From contig JAXGGA010001619.1 in assembly GCA_038373865.1 (NCBI GenBank), positions 81,925 to 145,924 of the forward strand: 64,000 nucleotides of DNA. The letters run 5' to 3'. The DNA is from Uloborus plumipes. Lineage: Eukaryota; Arthropoda; Arachnida; Araneae; Uloboridae. The position numbers and the translations under genes are program-made. The notes beneath the pieces were generated by a model. The model saw only the letters and a program-made list of their open reading frames with translations. It made no database searches and was not told the DNA's origin. Positions 1-11,105 of this stretch are shown one piece after another; the stretch's first letter is position 1; each line of letters starts with the position of its first letter.

Positions 1-2512
1 ATTTTAAATCATAAAGTTTTCCTTTCTCGTCATCCAACAATAACATTGGGTTCTAATCGCGTAAACTTAAAGCTTGGCCTCATTAGCTAAAAAACGTTGT
101 TGTAATTCGAGTGCTATTTTACTTAAAAGTTCCAAACACATCTTGTCAGAAGCAGATTTTTTTTTGGAACTATTGTTTTAAATTCTCCAGTATGTTTTCA
201 CATCACAAATCGCGAAAAACATTTGAAAGGTTTTCAATTAATAGTTTTGCTAAGTAATGTCATCCGAAGACGCGACACACTCTCAATCACTTCAACTTTT
301 AAATAAAAAAAAAAATTCAAAATTGTTCCACCCGTTTAGGCTGTACGGTACCACAGACAGATAGACAGATCAACAGATAGACATATACACAGATACACAG
401 ACACGCCAAACTTATAGCTCTCTTTCTTGTTGCGTCAGGGGTTAAAAACGATAAAAAGGTAGTGTGTATCTAATTACATTTAAATCATCCAATTAAAACA
501 TTAATTTGTAAGATTTTATCTATTACTTTGAGTTTCATTAAATTTTACCTCATTAAAAAAAAAGTTCAAATGAAATTTAGAATAAATATATCGTATAGCG
601 ATGTCATTCACAAAATAAACCGAAATTATGGTATCCAACTAAAGCACCTGCTTTTTTTCTATATAAGGATTAACAACGGTTTCAAGCACCTTTTAAATGT
701 TTACCTTATAAAGTATTTGAAGCATTTGATCGGATCCTAATTCTAAATTTTACCTTCCGCCATACATGATCAAATTCATGTTACATGCTAGAAAAATGTA
801 CCTATATACAGAGATGAATTGAAAAAGAAAAAATCTAGACCTTTGATGCCGCATCGACGGAATGACCACTGGTCCGGCGAATTGCTAAATTATGTCTCAT
901 GAATAAACCTGCATAATGAACTGTGTCACGTTTATTTTGCGTATTTTATAACATCGGTTTCAAGGAACAAAGGTTTTAGTAAACAATTTTTTGTCATAGT
1001 AGCTTATTTAAAGAAATTTCATTTTTGTCTCATAATTTGCAACTATTTTTAGTGCTGTCTGTATCTAGAAGTATACATATCAAATAGAGTAACGGTTCGA
1101 CATTACTATTTTATACATCGGGGTGAATTCATAATTTTTCCAGTACCGGAACACCAATTTTTATTCTAAGCTATGACCAGTTTTGCAAATAAGAGAATTA
1201 ATTTATTGCAGAAAAACAGACCCAGAACAGATTTTCTGTTCCAGACTTTCAGTTCCATTTTCTAATTTAAAAAAAAAAAAAACCTTTTCAGGGTATTTTA
1301 AAAATAAACTGTACAAATAAAACAGGAATTTTTCTTCCGTAGCACATATTAGAGGGAAAAAAATATTCCTCAAAATTATTTCAATTAAGAAATAATAATT
1401 GCGCATCTCTTCCCATACTTTATCTGACTTTAACATACAATCACTTTTTTACGAACCAAATTTTACAGGTGTAATTACTGTAAGACAGGCTACATAGTGA
1501 CTTCCTTTTTGAAAACATACCGAAATAACGAATGCAAACGGTATTCTTTAGTGTTTTATACCTTTATACTCAAAATCTGAAAAAAAGTAAAACTGCATAT
1601 TTGTAACATGAAATATAATTAGATTTACGCATTATAATTTAGAAATAAAAGTGCTTATGAATGAATATATTTTGACATGCATAAGCTGTACTATATTTTT
1701 AATCCAAGCTTTCATTTATTGTCTATTTTTAATTTGAATAAGAGAAAATTTCTTTTTATTAACAAAAAAAAACAGCTCAGATGAATAATTAATTACGTCA
1801 GATTTCAAATTGGAATTAAAATATGGCGCTGAAAATAAGTACATTTTTTGCATCTAATTAAAAATTTGAGGGAAAAAAAAGTCTTTCAAAATCAATTTTT
1901 ATTTTGAAAAAGAATGCATCCAGTAATTAAGAAATTTGTAATTACGAGTGTGCATGCTTTTTCTTCTTTTTTTTAGCAATGAAACGTACTTCCTTTTCTT
2001 ATTAAAAACATTGAGTTTTGTTTAATACAAATGCTAATTAAATTGCTCATGTTCTTCGTATTTAACTAAGTGACTTTTTTCAACTTCATCCAAGCACTTA
2101 AAAAGTATCGAAAGTGTATTTATTTCTTAAGTCAGAATTATTTAATAAATAGTTTAAGTTAACATAACTATTCAAATATTCTCCACCATTCGTTTTTGGC
2201 AGTTAACTGGGTTTTTGTACAAAATAGGGTTTTTAAAACTCCGAGGCTGATTTTTAGATTAAAGGATAAATTTTAAAAGAAATATTTTTAAAAACGTTTA
2301 AATTACTCTCAGTAATACTTTGTAAATGTCTGTAAAAATATATTGATTTGAGAAGCTTTTAATATTTCGATGCAGTTGCATTATTTTAAGTAATTTTTCA
2401 AAATTAGTATTAAAGCTGGTACTGCAAAGAGCTATAATTCGTAACATACGGATAGAATCCTAAAGGTTGCTAGATTTTAAAGCAATACAAGATTTCTAGC
2501 AATATTTAGGTT
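1..2512. other. AT-rich DNA, no gene seen
   Basis: No convincing coding region, RNA gene or element boundary was found. Open frames are short and poor in complexity. A simple GACAGATA/ACACAGA-type run lies at about 352-408; similar runs occur near repeat ends elsewhere in the window, so it may be the edge of an old unrecognised repeat. Confidence 0.5.
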
Positions 2513-2528
2513 CTTAATAAAAATGTCA

Positions 2529-2827
2529 TTCATTTCATTTCATTTCACACTCCAGGGTCCCCCGTACCTACCACAGCTCGTGGTTTAACCGGGATAGGGC
2601 CCTGAAGAGCGCTCTGTTCTTAATTTTGAACCAGAACCTAGGGTCGAGCAAACTCTAGGCCCAGCACCCCCAGAGGTATCGTTTCACTTGGAGGACTTAG
2701 TGACCACGACATTTTTAACGCCTCCCAGCCATCATTAATCAAGACGGTGGATCTTTGATCGGCTGGGATCGAACCCGGGTCCCTCCGAACACGAGTCCGA
2801 TGCCTTACCGATCGGGCCACCAAGGCC
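2529..2827 (-). repeat. tRNA-derived SINE with perfect 16-bp target duplication
   Basis: Read on the minus strand, this begins with a tRNA-like head near 2827 that carries a B-box-like GGTTCGATCCC (about 2767-2777). A non-tRNA body follows, then a tail of TGAAA/GAAAT pentamers (plus strand TTCATTTCATTTCATTTC, 2529-2546). It is bounded by identical 16-bp copies of CTTAATAAAAATGTCA at 2513-2528 and 2828-2843, the signature of LINE-mediated insertion. The perfect duplication and readable promoter box suggest a fairly young copy. The short minus-strand frame inside is not a gene. The SINE family cannot be named from sequence alone. Confidence 0.88.
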
Positions 2828-2843
2828 CTTAATAAAAATGTCA

Positions 2844-4285
2844 GAGAAAAATAATATTAATGTAGGAGAATCGTTCAAAACATTAAAGCAGATGGTTGAA
2901 CTAAGTTTTATTTTATTTTTATTTGATAGCTCAACCTCATTTTAAAGTGCAAACCACGTTATTTTACCTTATTACTGTAAGTGCAAAGAAAACTTTTTGT
3001 CAAAAATGTCCAATAAAACTCAATTACAATTATCTTTTAGTTAAATATTTCATTTAGAAATTGCAAAATTTTTAAATAATTTCACAACGTAATAAAAGAA
3101 AGAAACGACACACTTTGTCATTAAAAAAATTATATTTCTTTAAAATTAAAAATTTTTCGTTTCAGTTACATGGCAAGAAGGTTTATGCCATAGAGAAGCA
3201 ATATACCAAATAAAGATAATAAGGGAAAAAATAAACTAATATTACGCATGATGTCGCCAAATGTAAGGTTTCTATTAACGGAATTCGATTACAACAGTCG
3301 ACACTTTGAATAGCACATTATGTAACAACGATATGAGAGCCAACGTTATCTAAATAAAAATCGCCAGTTGGAATAGGGATAGAAACTGGTAATAGAATAC
3401 TCTCACTTCCATTTTACACATATACAATTTTCATCAAAATTCTTGAGGTCACAGTGAAAGACCTATAATTTATGATGGTATTTAAGATTGTACCTACTAG
3501 ATATGATTTCAGGACTGATGCAAGGTTGAATATGCTAATATTGCATTTTAAATAAGGATCACCTTGCTTCCTTTAACCTAATTGTTGCTTGGCTAGAACC
3601 AAGCGCGAAATGGCTATACACTAAGGGCACAATGTATTTAATTATCTTCGGGTTTAAAAGCGCTGAGTTTCCTTCTAATATGCGAGTTTCAAACAAAAAA
3701 TACACAAGTAATTCTAATCAAGTTTCTTTTTGGCAGACTGAAGAAAAATATATTGTGCATTTTTAGTTTTCTATAGCTGTGTTGAAACGTTGCTATATAT
3801 TCAAAAAAAGTAGAGTCAGTTTCTTCAAATGTGCAACTGACTGCTTTATACTTCAAACATATTTAAACTATTTATGCCTGACATTCTTTTTTCCAAAGAT
3901 ATTTTGTATACTGATTACAAACAGTGTTTAATGGACAGGAAAAATAATTAAAAAAATGAAATGTAAAAAATATTTTTTTTTATTAAGGAAAGAAAAATCG
4001 TTCTTTAAAAGTTGCGACAGACCCCATAGGGTACATACTTTTTTAACTAAAATTTGTTTCTGCCATCAATATAATATTTAAAAAGACATTTTATAAGAAA
4101 AAATAAAATCAGCAATTATCATAAACTGGGAAGCTGGGAATAACTTTGAAAACTTAGCTTTTTGTCGTGAGATTGTGAACGATGTAATTTTTGATAAAGA
4201 TGATATTAAAACTTATACGGAACACACTTTACAATGGTTATGTGCTGCAATCTGTTAATAACGAATTGCAGCAATACCAAGGTAC
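2844..4285. other. AT-rich DNA, nothing recognised
   Basis: No coding signal, terminal repeats or RNA gene were seen here. Confidence 0.45.
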
Positions 4286-4287
4286 TA

Positions 4288-4844
4288 CCGTATTTTTCGG
4301 CGTATAAGACGCACCGTCTTATACGGCATAAATTTAAGATTAACCACTTCCCGGCTTTTCCCGAGCTGGACTCGGGCAAGCGAAATGTTCCATTCTGGCT
4401 CATCCCGAGTGTAGCTCGGGCACTGTGAAAATTAACACTGCACAACCAGTCTTTCCCGAATTATTTCACATGTCCCTTTTATGGTTTCGGATGCCTTTAA
4501 CCACTATTGTTGCTACTAGATAACATAACTATACAGTGTTTTGAGCTGTAGATTTAAGATAAGAGTAGGCGCCGAATCCAAAGTGAAATGATTTCTGCTA
4601 TACAGAAAGCCAACTTTACAGATAAATACTCATTTATTTAAATAGATATTTTTACGATTATCTACGATTATTATGTTGCATGCGAATGATGCTATTATGT
4701 TTAAAAAGATATGTATGCATGAAAATAAGCATAAAAAATTGACATTTTTTGATCCGTAATCCCGAAATAAAATGAGCATGGAAGGGGTTAAAATAGGGGG
4801 ATTTAACTTAAAATTGGGTGCGTCTTATACGCCGAAAAATACGG
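4288..4844. mobile_element. TA-flanked MITE (Tc1/mariner/pogo-like)
   Basis: Inverted terminal repeats of about 28 bp begin CCGTATTTTTCGGCGTATAA at 4288 and recur as the reverse complement ending at 4844. TA dinucleotides flank both ends (4286-4287 and 4845-4846), the target preference of the Tc1/mariner group. There is no transposase. Most of the length is a second MITE inserted at TTAA (4344-4787); without it the element is only about 110 bp. Overlapping short frames on both strands follow the inverted repeats and are not genes. Confidence 0.85.
4344..4787. mobile_element. TTAA-flanked (piggyBac-type) MITE nested in the TA MITE
   Basis: The segment is bounded by TTAA at 4340-4343 and 4788-4791. 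Its ends are short imperfect inverted repeats (CCACTTCC on the left, the complement of CCCCTTCC on the right). It has internal hairpin-forming CCCGAG/CTCGGG words near 4360-4420. TTAA target duplication is characteristic of piggyBac elements. There is no coding capacity. Placement inside 4288-4844 shows it inserted after that MITE. The short terminal repeats keep confidence moderate. Confidence 0.6.
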
Positions 4845-4846
4845 TA

Positions 4847-6395
4847 ATTGAACACTATTATTTGGTTGAAATGTTCATTTTGGGGAAATTCATACCCTTT
4901 TTTGGACCGTCCCTAAAGAGGGATGTTAGGCATTAATGGGTTAAATAGAGTTGAGCTATAAAGTCAAATTTGAATCAGTTTGTTGCCTTCACAATTGCTG
5001 TCAGGTTATGCTTGTCTATAATTTGCTACAACAATAAATCATCTTCAAGACTGAAATTCTAAATTATATTGATTAAAAAATATCTATAATATTTTTTAAG
5101 TATACTAAACTGATCATACATTAGTTTTACAAAGGAATATCAAAAATATATTAAACATTGCTTTTAGCATATTATAAAACAATGCTATCCAGGAAAAATT
5201 TCTTCTTTCTAATACTAAAACAAACAAAACTACTCTGCAAAAACTCTGGTAAAATACGTTTTTAAAGGGCATACTTTCTTTATAATCGTTTTCTAAATTT
5301 CTTTGGTATTCTTGAAAAATAGGGCACTTATTTTTTGTTCCTCCCATAGTGATCTTACCGCTTTCAAAAAACATAAAAAGTGCAAGCAAGAATTTTAAAT
5401 AACAAAGCCGTCTTTGCCTTAAGGTTTACCTTGTCACCAAGTGATAAAAAATAACTTTTTTGGCTAGATTTTGCTCTTTTCGTTTTATTATTATGTTGGG
5501 CTACATATAAGAAAGACAGCAATTTAAAAAGCTCCAAATTGTTTCTTCTTTTTAAGCAACCAACGTTTTCTCGCTGCTTCTTTTATTTCTTTCTGCTAAA
5601 GTTTTTAATAGTTTCGTAATTCTAAGATGTGGAGTAATGATAGGAAATGGTGATTTTACATACTGGGCAGATGTTTCTTTTATATTTTATTTGTTTTTTA
5701 GATCAATATTATTGCGATTTCTAGTATAACAGCACGTGCTTGAAGTGTTTTTGTAGCAATTTCATTCAATATTTTACAAGATTGTAACAAATTATATTTT
5801 TAAATTTCAAAATTCTTTTGATACGATATTCTGAAAAATTGTTTTACAAAGTACACCAACTGCCGATTTCATCCGTTTCTTCAGTTTAATACTTTGGAAA
5901 TGAAATACAACTTTATGCTCATTTAACCTGCTTATAATCATCTAGGTAAAGATTTTCTTAATATAAATAATGTTTTGAACCCGGCATCACTTTATAGACA
6001 GTAGCAAAACTCTGATAAAAATGTATTGAACAATTGCAAAGCTTTATTTCTCTGTGAAATAGTTTTCTTTATCAATTCTCAAAAGTTTATGACGTTCAAA
6101 ATTATCCCTTCATCATTTGACAGTTTTATATTAGGTTTTTGCAAATTTTACGCATCCGTTTTAATTATTTTAATTCCAAGTAGAAGCTGTTGTCTTTACG
6201 TAACGGAGATTTTTAGAGGAACTGTAGTTCTTTTAATACAATTCTTATGAGCTGCTGCCCTTGTTCTACTAGCAGTTTTAGGCACTGCAATCTTTGTTTA
6301 GAGGAAAAATTTAAGGAATTGTCTTATTCCTTTGCTTAGAATAGATTGTACTATTTAATTCTAATCAATCTAATGATTTTTGAAGTTGCTTACAT
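4847..6395. other. AT-rich DNA with a possible TTAA-element end
   Basis: No gene was seen. At 4918-4946, GGGATGTTAGGCATTAATGG leads into TTAA. This resembles the right end of the piggyBac-type MITEs elsewhere in the window, but no partner left end was found. The remainder has no recognisable structure. Confidence 0.4.
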
Positions 6396-6398
6396 TAA

Positions 6399-6546
6399 GG
6401 GCCAAGCTCCACATTGAATAAAAATAAAGCAGAAAAATAAAGCAGAAACGTAAAATGGATTAAATAGTTTTCCTTTGGAAAGTACCCGGATTTTCTGTTT
6501 CTGACTTCGGTTTCGGTCGGTTTTCTGCTGATGTGGAGCTCGGACC
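6399..6546. mobile_element. Small MITE with TAA target duplication (PIF/Harbinger-like)
   Basis: A 148-bp unit has about 16-bp inverted ends: GGGCCAAGCTCCACAT at the left, and at the right a sequence whose complement is GGTCCGAGCTCCACAT. TAA trinucleotides flank it at 6396-6398 and 6547-6549. A three-base TWA duplication with GG-starting ends is typical of PIF/Harbinger elements. It is non-coding. Confidence 0.75.
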
Positions 6547-6549
6547 TAA

Positions 6550-7537
6550 GTGTTTTATATAGATTGAGCTTATCCATCTCTTAATATTCTGTACATAAAA
6601 TTTGGGGATGCAACCGTTCATCTTACACTCCCTACTTGCCGACCCTGTTTAGTTGTATAGGAAAAGGACGAAAGCACTAGAATTCCGCATTACCAGAATG
6701 TATTACATAAAAAAAAATTAGAATGTATTACATAAAAAAAAATTAGAAAAAAACTTGAGACACCTTTTTTTTTTTGTACACAGCATTTTGTTATAAATAA
6801 TAAGCAATTGAGAAAATATAATAATCTTACATTTCTCATTTTTACTATATTTTATGTTTTCTATTTGAGATAAACGTTTAAGGATCTCGATAAACGTCAA
6901 CTACCCAAAAACTTTTAGTCCTTAAGATTTTAAGTCCTACAGCTGTGAGAGAAAAATGAAAATATTCATGCGAATAGTCAAGCAAGATTTCATATGAAAT
7001 GCGAAAAGAATAGCTTTAGTAAAATTCAGTGACACCTACAGTGCTTCCGACCTTAGGGATTTTTTTCAACGCGTAGCGTCTACTATTTTTTCATCTTCCA
7101 TGAAACACCTCGGGCGTTAGCGAAGAAGAAAAAAAAACCTGGGTCCCAAGAAACAGAAGTTGTGCTTATAAAAGCGTTTCATTGTTTATTTGCTCCCTGA
7201 GGATATTTTAGTATTATTTCCTTTCCTAAAGTTGTCCTTTAGAATGGAAATGGAACCAAAAAGTATTTTTATTAAACGCAATTTCAAGTTTTCCTCCTAA
7301 ATGGTTTTCAATATCTCCTTCTTTTACGCAGTTGCAACATGAGTGAAATAAAAATTTTACCATTGCTTTTTATTTTAGAAGTTGAAAAACATATTCCTCT
7401 GTATAAGAGTGTCTTTTTTTCTCTATCGCTTAATTTAAATTTACAGCTATAATGATCTATCTAATGAGAATGCAGCATCATACGTTTTCAACTGGTACAG
7501 ATTATTTTATTATATTTATATATTTAAACCTGATATG
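6550..7537. other. AT-rich DNA with a 25-bp direct duplication
   Basis: No gene was recognised. Two perfect tandem copies of a 25-bp unit starting AGAATGTATTACAT lie at 6695-6719 and 6720-6744, a simple recent slippage or duplication event. Confidence 0.5.
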
Positions 7538-8424
7538 TACGAGGGTGGTCCCATAAGTACCCGGCCTGACTGAGAGATGGCGGTAGTTTTTTGATAAACA
7601 CCACTGTATTAGAAATTAAGCTATCTATATATCATATGTTTTAAACTAGATGACGCAATATTGTTTAGTTTTTGTTTGGCAGCCATCAATAGTGAACGTT
7701 GTCAGACTTTGAAAATACCGAAAGTTGGTCATCGTTTTTTTGCTACAATACTTTTATTTGAAAGGCCTCAACGCAACCAATATAAAATCTGAACTGGATT
7801 TTTGCTCTAGGTGAGTCTGCTCCTTCGTTTACAACGGTAAAATATTGGGTAGCGGAATTTAAGCAAGGCCAAACGAGCTGCAAAACGAGGATCGCAGTGG
7901 TCGACCAAATAAGGTGACGACTCCAGAAATGGTGAAAAAAATCCACAAATCGGTACTAGAAGATCGTCGATTAAAAGTGCGTGAACTAGCAGACATAGTA
8001 GGCATTAAAAAAGTGCAGTACATCGCAGAAAATCTGAAAAAAATGAACATAAGAAAGTTGTGTGCAAGATGGGTGCCGCGTTTGCTCATACTCGAGCAGA
8101 AACAGTGTCGTGAACAGGTTTCAACTGAGTGTTTAGCGAAGTTTCACGGCAACAAAGCAGAATTTTTGCTGAGGAAGGAGAACAGGCTCCAAAGAAGGCG
8201 AAAACCGTTTCATCTGCGGGCAAGGTCATGGCGTCAGTTTTTTGGAATGCGCATGAGATATTTTTTGTTTATTATCTTGTAAAGGGCAAAACTATCACCA
8301 GCAAGTATTACGCAAACTTATTGCAACGTTTGTTTGAAGAAATCAAGCAAAAGCAGCAGCATTTGGCCAATAAGAAAGTTTTGTGCAATACACCGCCAAC
8401 TCGACCATTTCGATCCATGGACAG

Positions 8425-10542
8425 TAGGGTGATTCAAAAAAAAATTTTTTTGAATTTCTCTGGTCTTACCCAGCAGTTTTTTTACACTATTCATGAATGT
8501 GATGTATGTAAAATTTTAGCTCAATTGAATAATATTTAGAGGTCGCTCAACGCAATCGAATTCTGTTGAAAATTAGCAATTTCGAGAGTTGGAGTATATA
8601 GCTTCATTACCCGAAATAATATTATTCTTCATATAAAATGGAATAACTTAAAACGTTAGTTTACTCTACTAAGTAATTAGTCAATAAAATAATAGCTCAA
8701 AGTGAGTTGTAACGATTACCCCCCTCCCCCCCCCCGCTCCAAAGCTGCATTATCTCTTACCTGAGTTTCGGTAGAAAATGCAGCTGCAAGCTCGGGCTGT
8801 GGTTTCTGTTTTCTTTTCGGTTGTTTGGGGTGTATGAGTTTATTTGGCTAAGACACCTAGCATCCACTCTAAACAGGGCCCAGTATAAGTGACAGAAAGC
8901 CACTTTGATAGTAGCTGCTACAGTACAAAGTATGGGTCAAAATTGGGAGGATTTGACAACGTCCATAAAACGGTAAATGCAAACTATTCGCTCTGAATTG
9001 GCCGTTAACCCACAAAAGCCGTTTAAATCTAGGACTTCCTTTGATAGTTCACTGGAACGAAACACTTATGCAAAATATATTGGGAAAATGAAGGATGATC
9101 GACGGGTTTCATACCAGTATTAGTATCAGGACCACAAGCATTGATGATTTACTTCTGGGTTCTAGTAAGTTAGTCAGGCATTGGAATAGCTACGGAAAAT
9201 GCTGCTATACGATAACCAGTTAGATAAATGGGAACTTACTGAGCTCGTACGTGGTATGTGTTTCAATACGACATGCATTGCCGGTACTAAAGTTGGAGCA
9301 TGTTTGAACTTGGGAAAAAAAAACTAGGGAAGCAACTTTTATATTGTGCTTTCTGCCATTATATTTCAGACATTGTGTTTTCTGTGGTATTACAACCGAA
9401 ATCTATTCTACTCTTGGTCTCTCGGTATTTTAACTGATAAACCAAGAAATAGGTAGAATTGGGGTATTTGATTGCGTGCAATGTCAGATGCGATGTTCAC
9501 GCAATCGCGTGGAACCATACAGTACCATTGGATCTATAATACTGCTTTTTAAGCGGTTTTAGCAATCATAGTCAAAGTTTAGCAATCAAACTTACAGCTG
9601 GACAAACAAAAGGTATTCGTAACATATGAATGTGATTTCTTTCACATTCTTATCGTTAATGGGAAAGAATATCTAAGAGCTGGGTTCCCAGCAACCCTTT
9701 TGTGCAAGCACTAAGAAATGATTTGGAATATTTTTAGCGTCCTTATTCATGTAAAGAAGAAACTCAAAATATATCAGCTGTTTGATCCTGAGCATTCGAA
9801 TCTTTAAGATAGCTTCCAACAAGGCTTTGTACTACCAAAGAAACTGAGGATTGTAAACGACAATACGGAGCGTGGCATGGCCCTTATTGAAGCATTTGTT
9901 AAGACTATCACTAACGACAAAAAACAAAGACAGTGTCTTCTTCAAGTGGTACAGGAACACAGAAAAGGTTTCAAAGTTGTAAAAAAGTAACCTTAAAAAG
10001 TATTGCAAAGAATTAATGAGCGAATTACTATATATTTAATGTATTTAAATTTGTTTTTTATATTTTTTCCGTATTTGATTAGTTTTCATACTTTTCTGCA
10101 GTTCATTGGTTTTTCAGATATATAGTTCATTTTGTGATTGCACGCTTTTTTTCTTCCGAGATATAAAAAAGCAATAAAGTAACTTTATTATTATTATTAT
10201 TTACGTTCGCATTTGTACCACTATCACAAAATTTGAAGTACTCCTAAATGTAGATATAGTTTACTAAAATTTTGGGCGAATAATTCAGTAAATATAAAGG
10301 GCTTAAATAAGACGGTAAGACGAATAAAAATACAAAGGCTACTTTTTTCTATAGATATCATTTACGATCACGTTTTTGTCAATATCACGAAATGTCAAGG
10401 CGTTTGAGCGACCTCTAAATTTATTAATATATTTTGCCAAAATTTTGCACAAATAATCAGTGTATATAGTGGCTCAAAACAAGAGAGTAAGACGGACAAA
10501 AATACAAAGTTTATTTTTTCCATACATTTCTGAATCACCCTA
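8425..10542 (+). mobile_element. TAGGGTG-ended DNA transposon with 8-bp duplication (hAT-like size class, superfamily unsure)
   Basis: The ends are TAGGGTGATTCA at 8425 and its complement TGAATCACCCTA ending at 10542. They are flanked by identical 8-bp copies of ATGGACAG (8417-8424 and 10543-10550). Subterminal sequence is repeated: a segment with GAGCGACCTCTAAAT occurs inverted near the left end (about 8535-8555) and again at about 10405-10425, and the last 370 bp contain two related units of roughly 180 bp. An 8-bp duplication fits hAT or P-type transposons. It carries a decayed transposase-like frame (about 9190-9990). It interrupts the hammerhead retroelement, so it is the youngest layer on this side of the nest. 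Confidence 0.82.
9190..9990 (+). pseudogene. Decayed transposase-like protein of an unnamed arthropod family
   Basis: Two translated islands survive. Near 9200-9310 the frame reads DKWELTELVRGMCFNTTCIA followed by GTKVGACLNL. Near 9825-9990 it reads FVLPKKLRIVNDNTERGMAL, then IEAFVKTITNDKKQRQ and LLQVVQEHRKGF, ending in a stop. From memory these resemble a widespread arthropod protein family with an FDTTASNTG-like block and a C-terminal VND-x-x-ERG block, usually labelled uncharacterised. Its place inside a TIR element with an 8-bp duplication argues that it is a transposase. Stops and frameshifts separate the islands, and no continuous frame remains. Confidence 0.6.
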
Positions 10543-10544
10543 AT

Positions 10545-10584
10545 GGACAGCTGTTTCGAGCTTATTCTGCTCTCAACAGCATGG
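10545..10584 (-). ncRNA. Degenerate hammerhead in the opposite arm
   Basis: This is the inverted partner of the ribozyme at 10676-10719. On the minus strand it reads CCATG, then CTGTTGA (plus 10573-10579), stem II GAGC/GCTC and GAAA. The invariant A of CUGANGA is replaced by U, which should abolish activity. The 8-bp target duplication of the inserted transposon overlaps its cleavage site, so the distal stem I strand is now about 2.1 kb away at 8415-8424. Confidence 0.75.
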
Positions 10585-10675
10585 AATACGAATTTCACAT
10601 TAGCTAACAGTTTTTTTTTTGGCTCTCTTTGCTATATAACAGGATTTTTGCCTCCAACTCGACTACTTTCGTATT

Positions 10676-10719
10676 CCATGCTGATGAGAGCAGAATAAGC
10701 TCGAAACAGCTGTCCATGG
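10676..10719 (+). ncRNA. Type I minimal hammerhead ribozyme
   Basis: All conserved hammerhead parts are present in order. Stem I 5' strand CCATG is at 10676-10680, the core CTGATGA at 10681-10687, stem II GAGC/GCTC (10688-10691 and 10699-10702) with a 7-nt loop, and GAAA at 10703-10706. A very short stem III follows (CAGCTG, 10707-10712, closed by A10706-T10713). The predicted cleavage is after C10714, and stem I closes with CATGG (10715-10719), perfectly complementary to the first strand. The tiny self-complementary stem III matches minimal hammerheads that work best as dimers in tandem transcripts. Self-cleavage is predicted, not shown. Confidence 0.88.
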
Positions 10720-11105
10720 ATCGAAAGGGTCGAGTTGGTGGTGTATTGCATGTTTCTGCCTTAGCCCTTGCTTAGGGGCGGTTACTTACTGCTTTAAAAA
10801 AAGTTTTGTTTCACCAAGACAATGCTCTCGTTCACAAATCCGTCATTGCAATAGCCAAAATTAATGAATTAAAGTTTGAATTGCTACCTCATGCACCCAG
10901 TTTTAGCCTCCTCAGATTATTTTCTGTTCCCAAACTTGAAAAAATGGTTGAGTGGTCAAAGATTTTCCAATAATGAAGAAGTGATGTCGGTAGTTGATGG
11001 CTATTTTAAGGAGCAAGAGAGTTCGTACTATAAAAAAGGCATTGAACTTATTGAACATCGCTGGGAAAAGTGTATTGAGCTAAAAGGAGATTATGTTGAA
11101 AAATA

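Larger units (their letters stand above)
8385..10799 (+). mobile_element. Short hammerhead-ribozyme retroelement (Penelope/retrozyme-like) inserted in mariner
   Basis: The mariner frame is interrupted by a unit bounded by identical 10-bp copies of AAAGTTTTGT (8375-8384 and 10800-10809). With the internal DNA transposon (8425-10542 plus its 8-bp duplication) removed, it is about 289 bp. It consists of two inverted arms of about 80 bp around an AT-rich spacer, each arm carrying a hammerhead-like core, followed by a tail (10751-10799) whose words TTTCTGCCTTAGCCC and GGTTACTTACT recur at 51.9 and 52.3 kb. Penelope-like elements and retrozymes are known to carry minimal hammerheads; assigning this copy to either is inference. 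It has no coding sequence. Confidence 0.75.
7735..11103 (+). pseudogene. Mariner transposase, interrupted and frameshifted
   Basis: This is a DDD-type mariner transposase that would cut and paste its own element in the nucleus. Recognisable blocks in order: an N-terminal helix-turn-helix region from about 7735 (KGLNATNIKSELD, then KYWVAEFKQG), KIHKSVLEDRRLKVRELADI (7932-7991), KLCARWVPRL, and the segment before the second catalytic Asp (LLQRLFEEIKQKQ, 8317-8355). The retroelement at 8385-10799 intervenes. Coding similarity then resumes with FHQDNALVHKS from about 10809 and ends near KCIELKGDYVEK at 11103. Frameshifts lie near 7890 and 8170, and the region around the first catalytic Asp is missing or scrambled. 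It cannot make an active enzyme. Confidence 0.88.

Noticed and set aside
2638..2823. 61-residue minus-strand frame
   Set aside because: It lies entirely within the tRNA-derived SINE.
2755..2827. A functional tRNA gene
   Set aside because: B-box-like and A-box-like words are present, but the sequence continues into a SINE body with a tail and target duplication, and no cloverleaf 3' end is seen.
4206..4445. Overlapping frames on both strands near 4.2-4.45 kb
   Set aside because: They run across the inverted ends of two nested MITEs.
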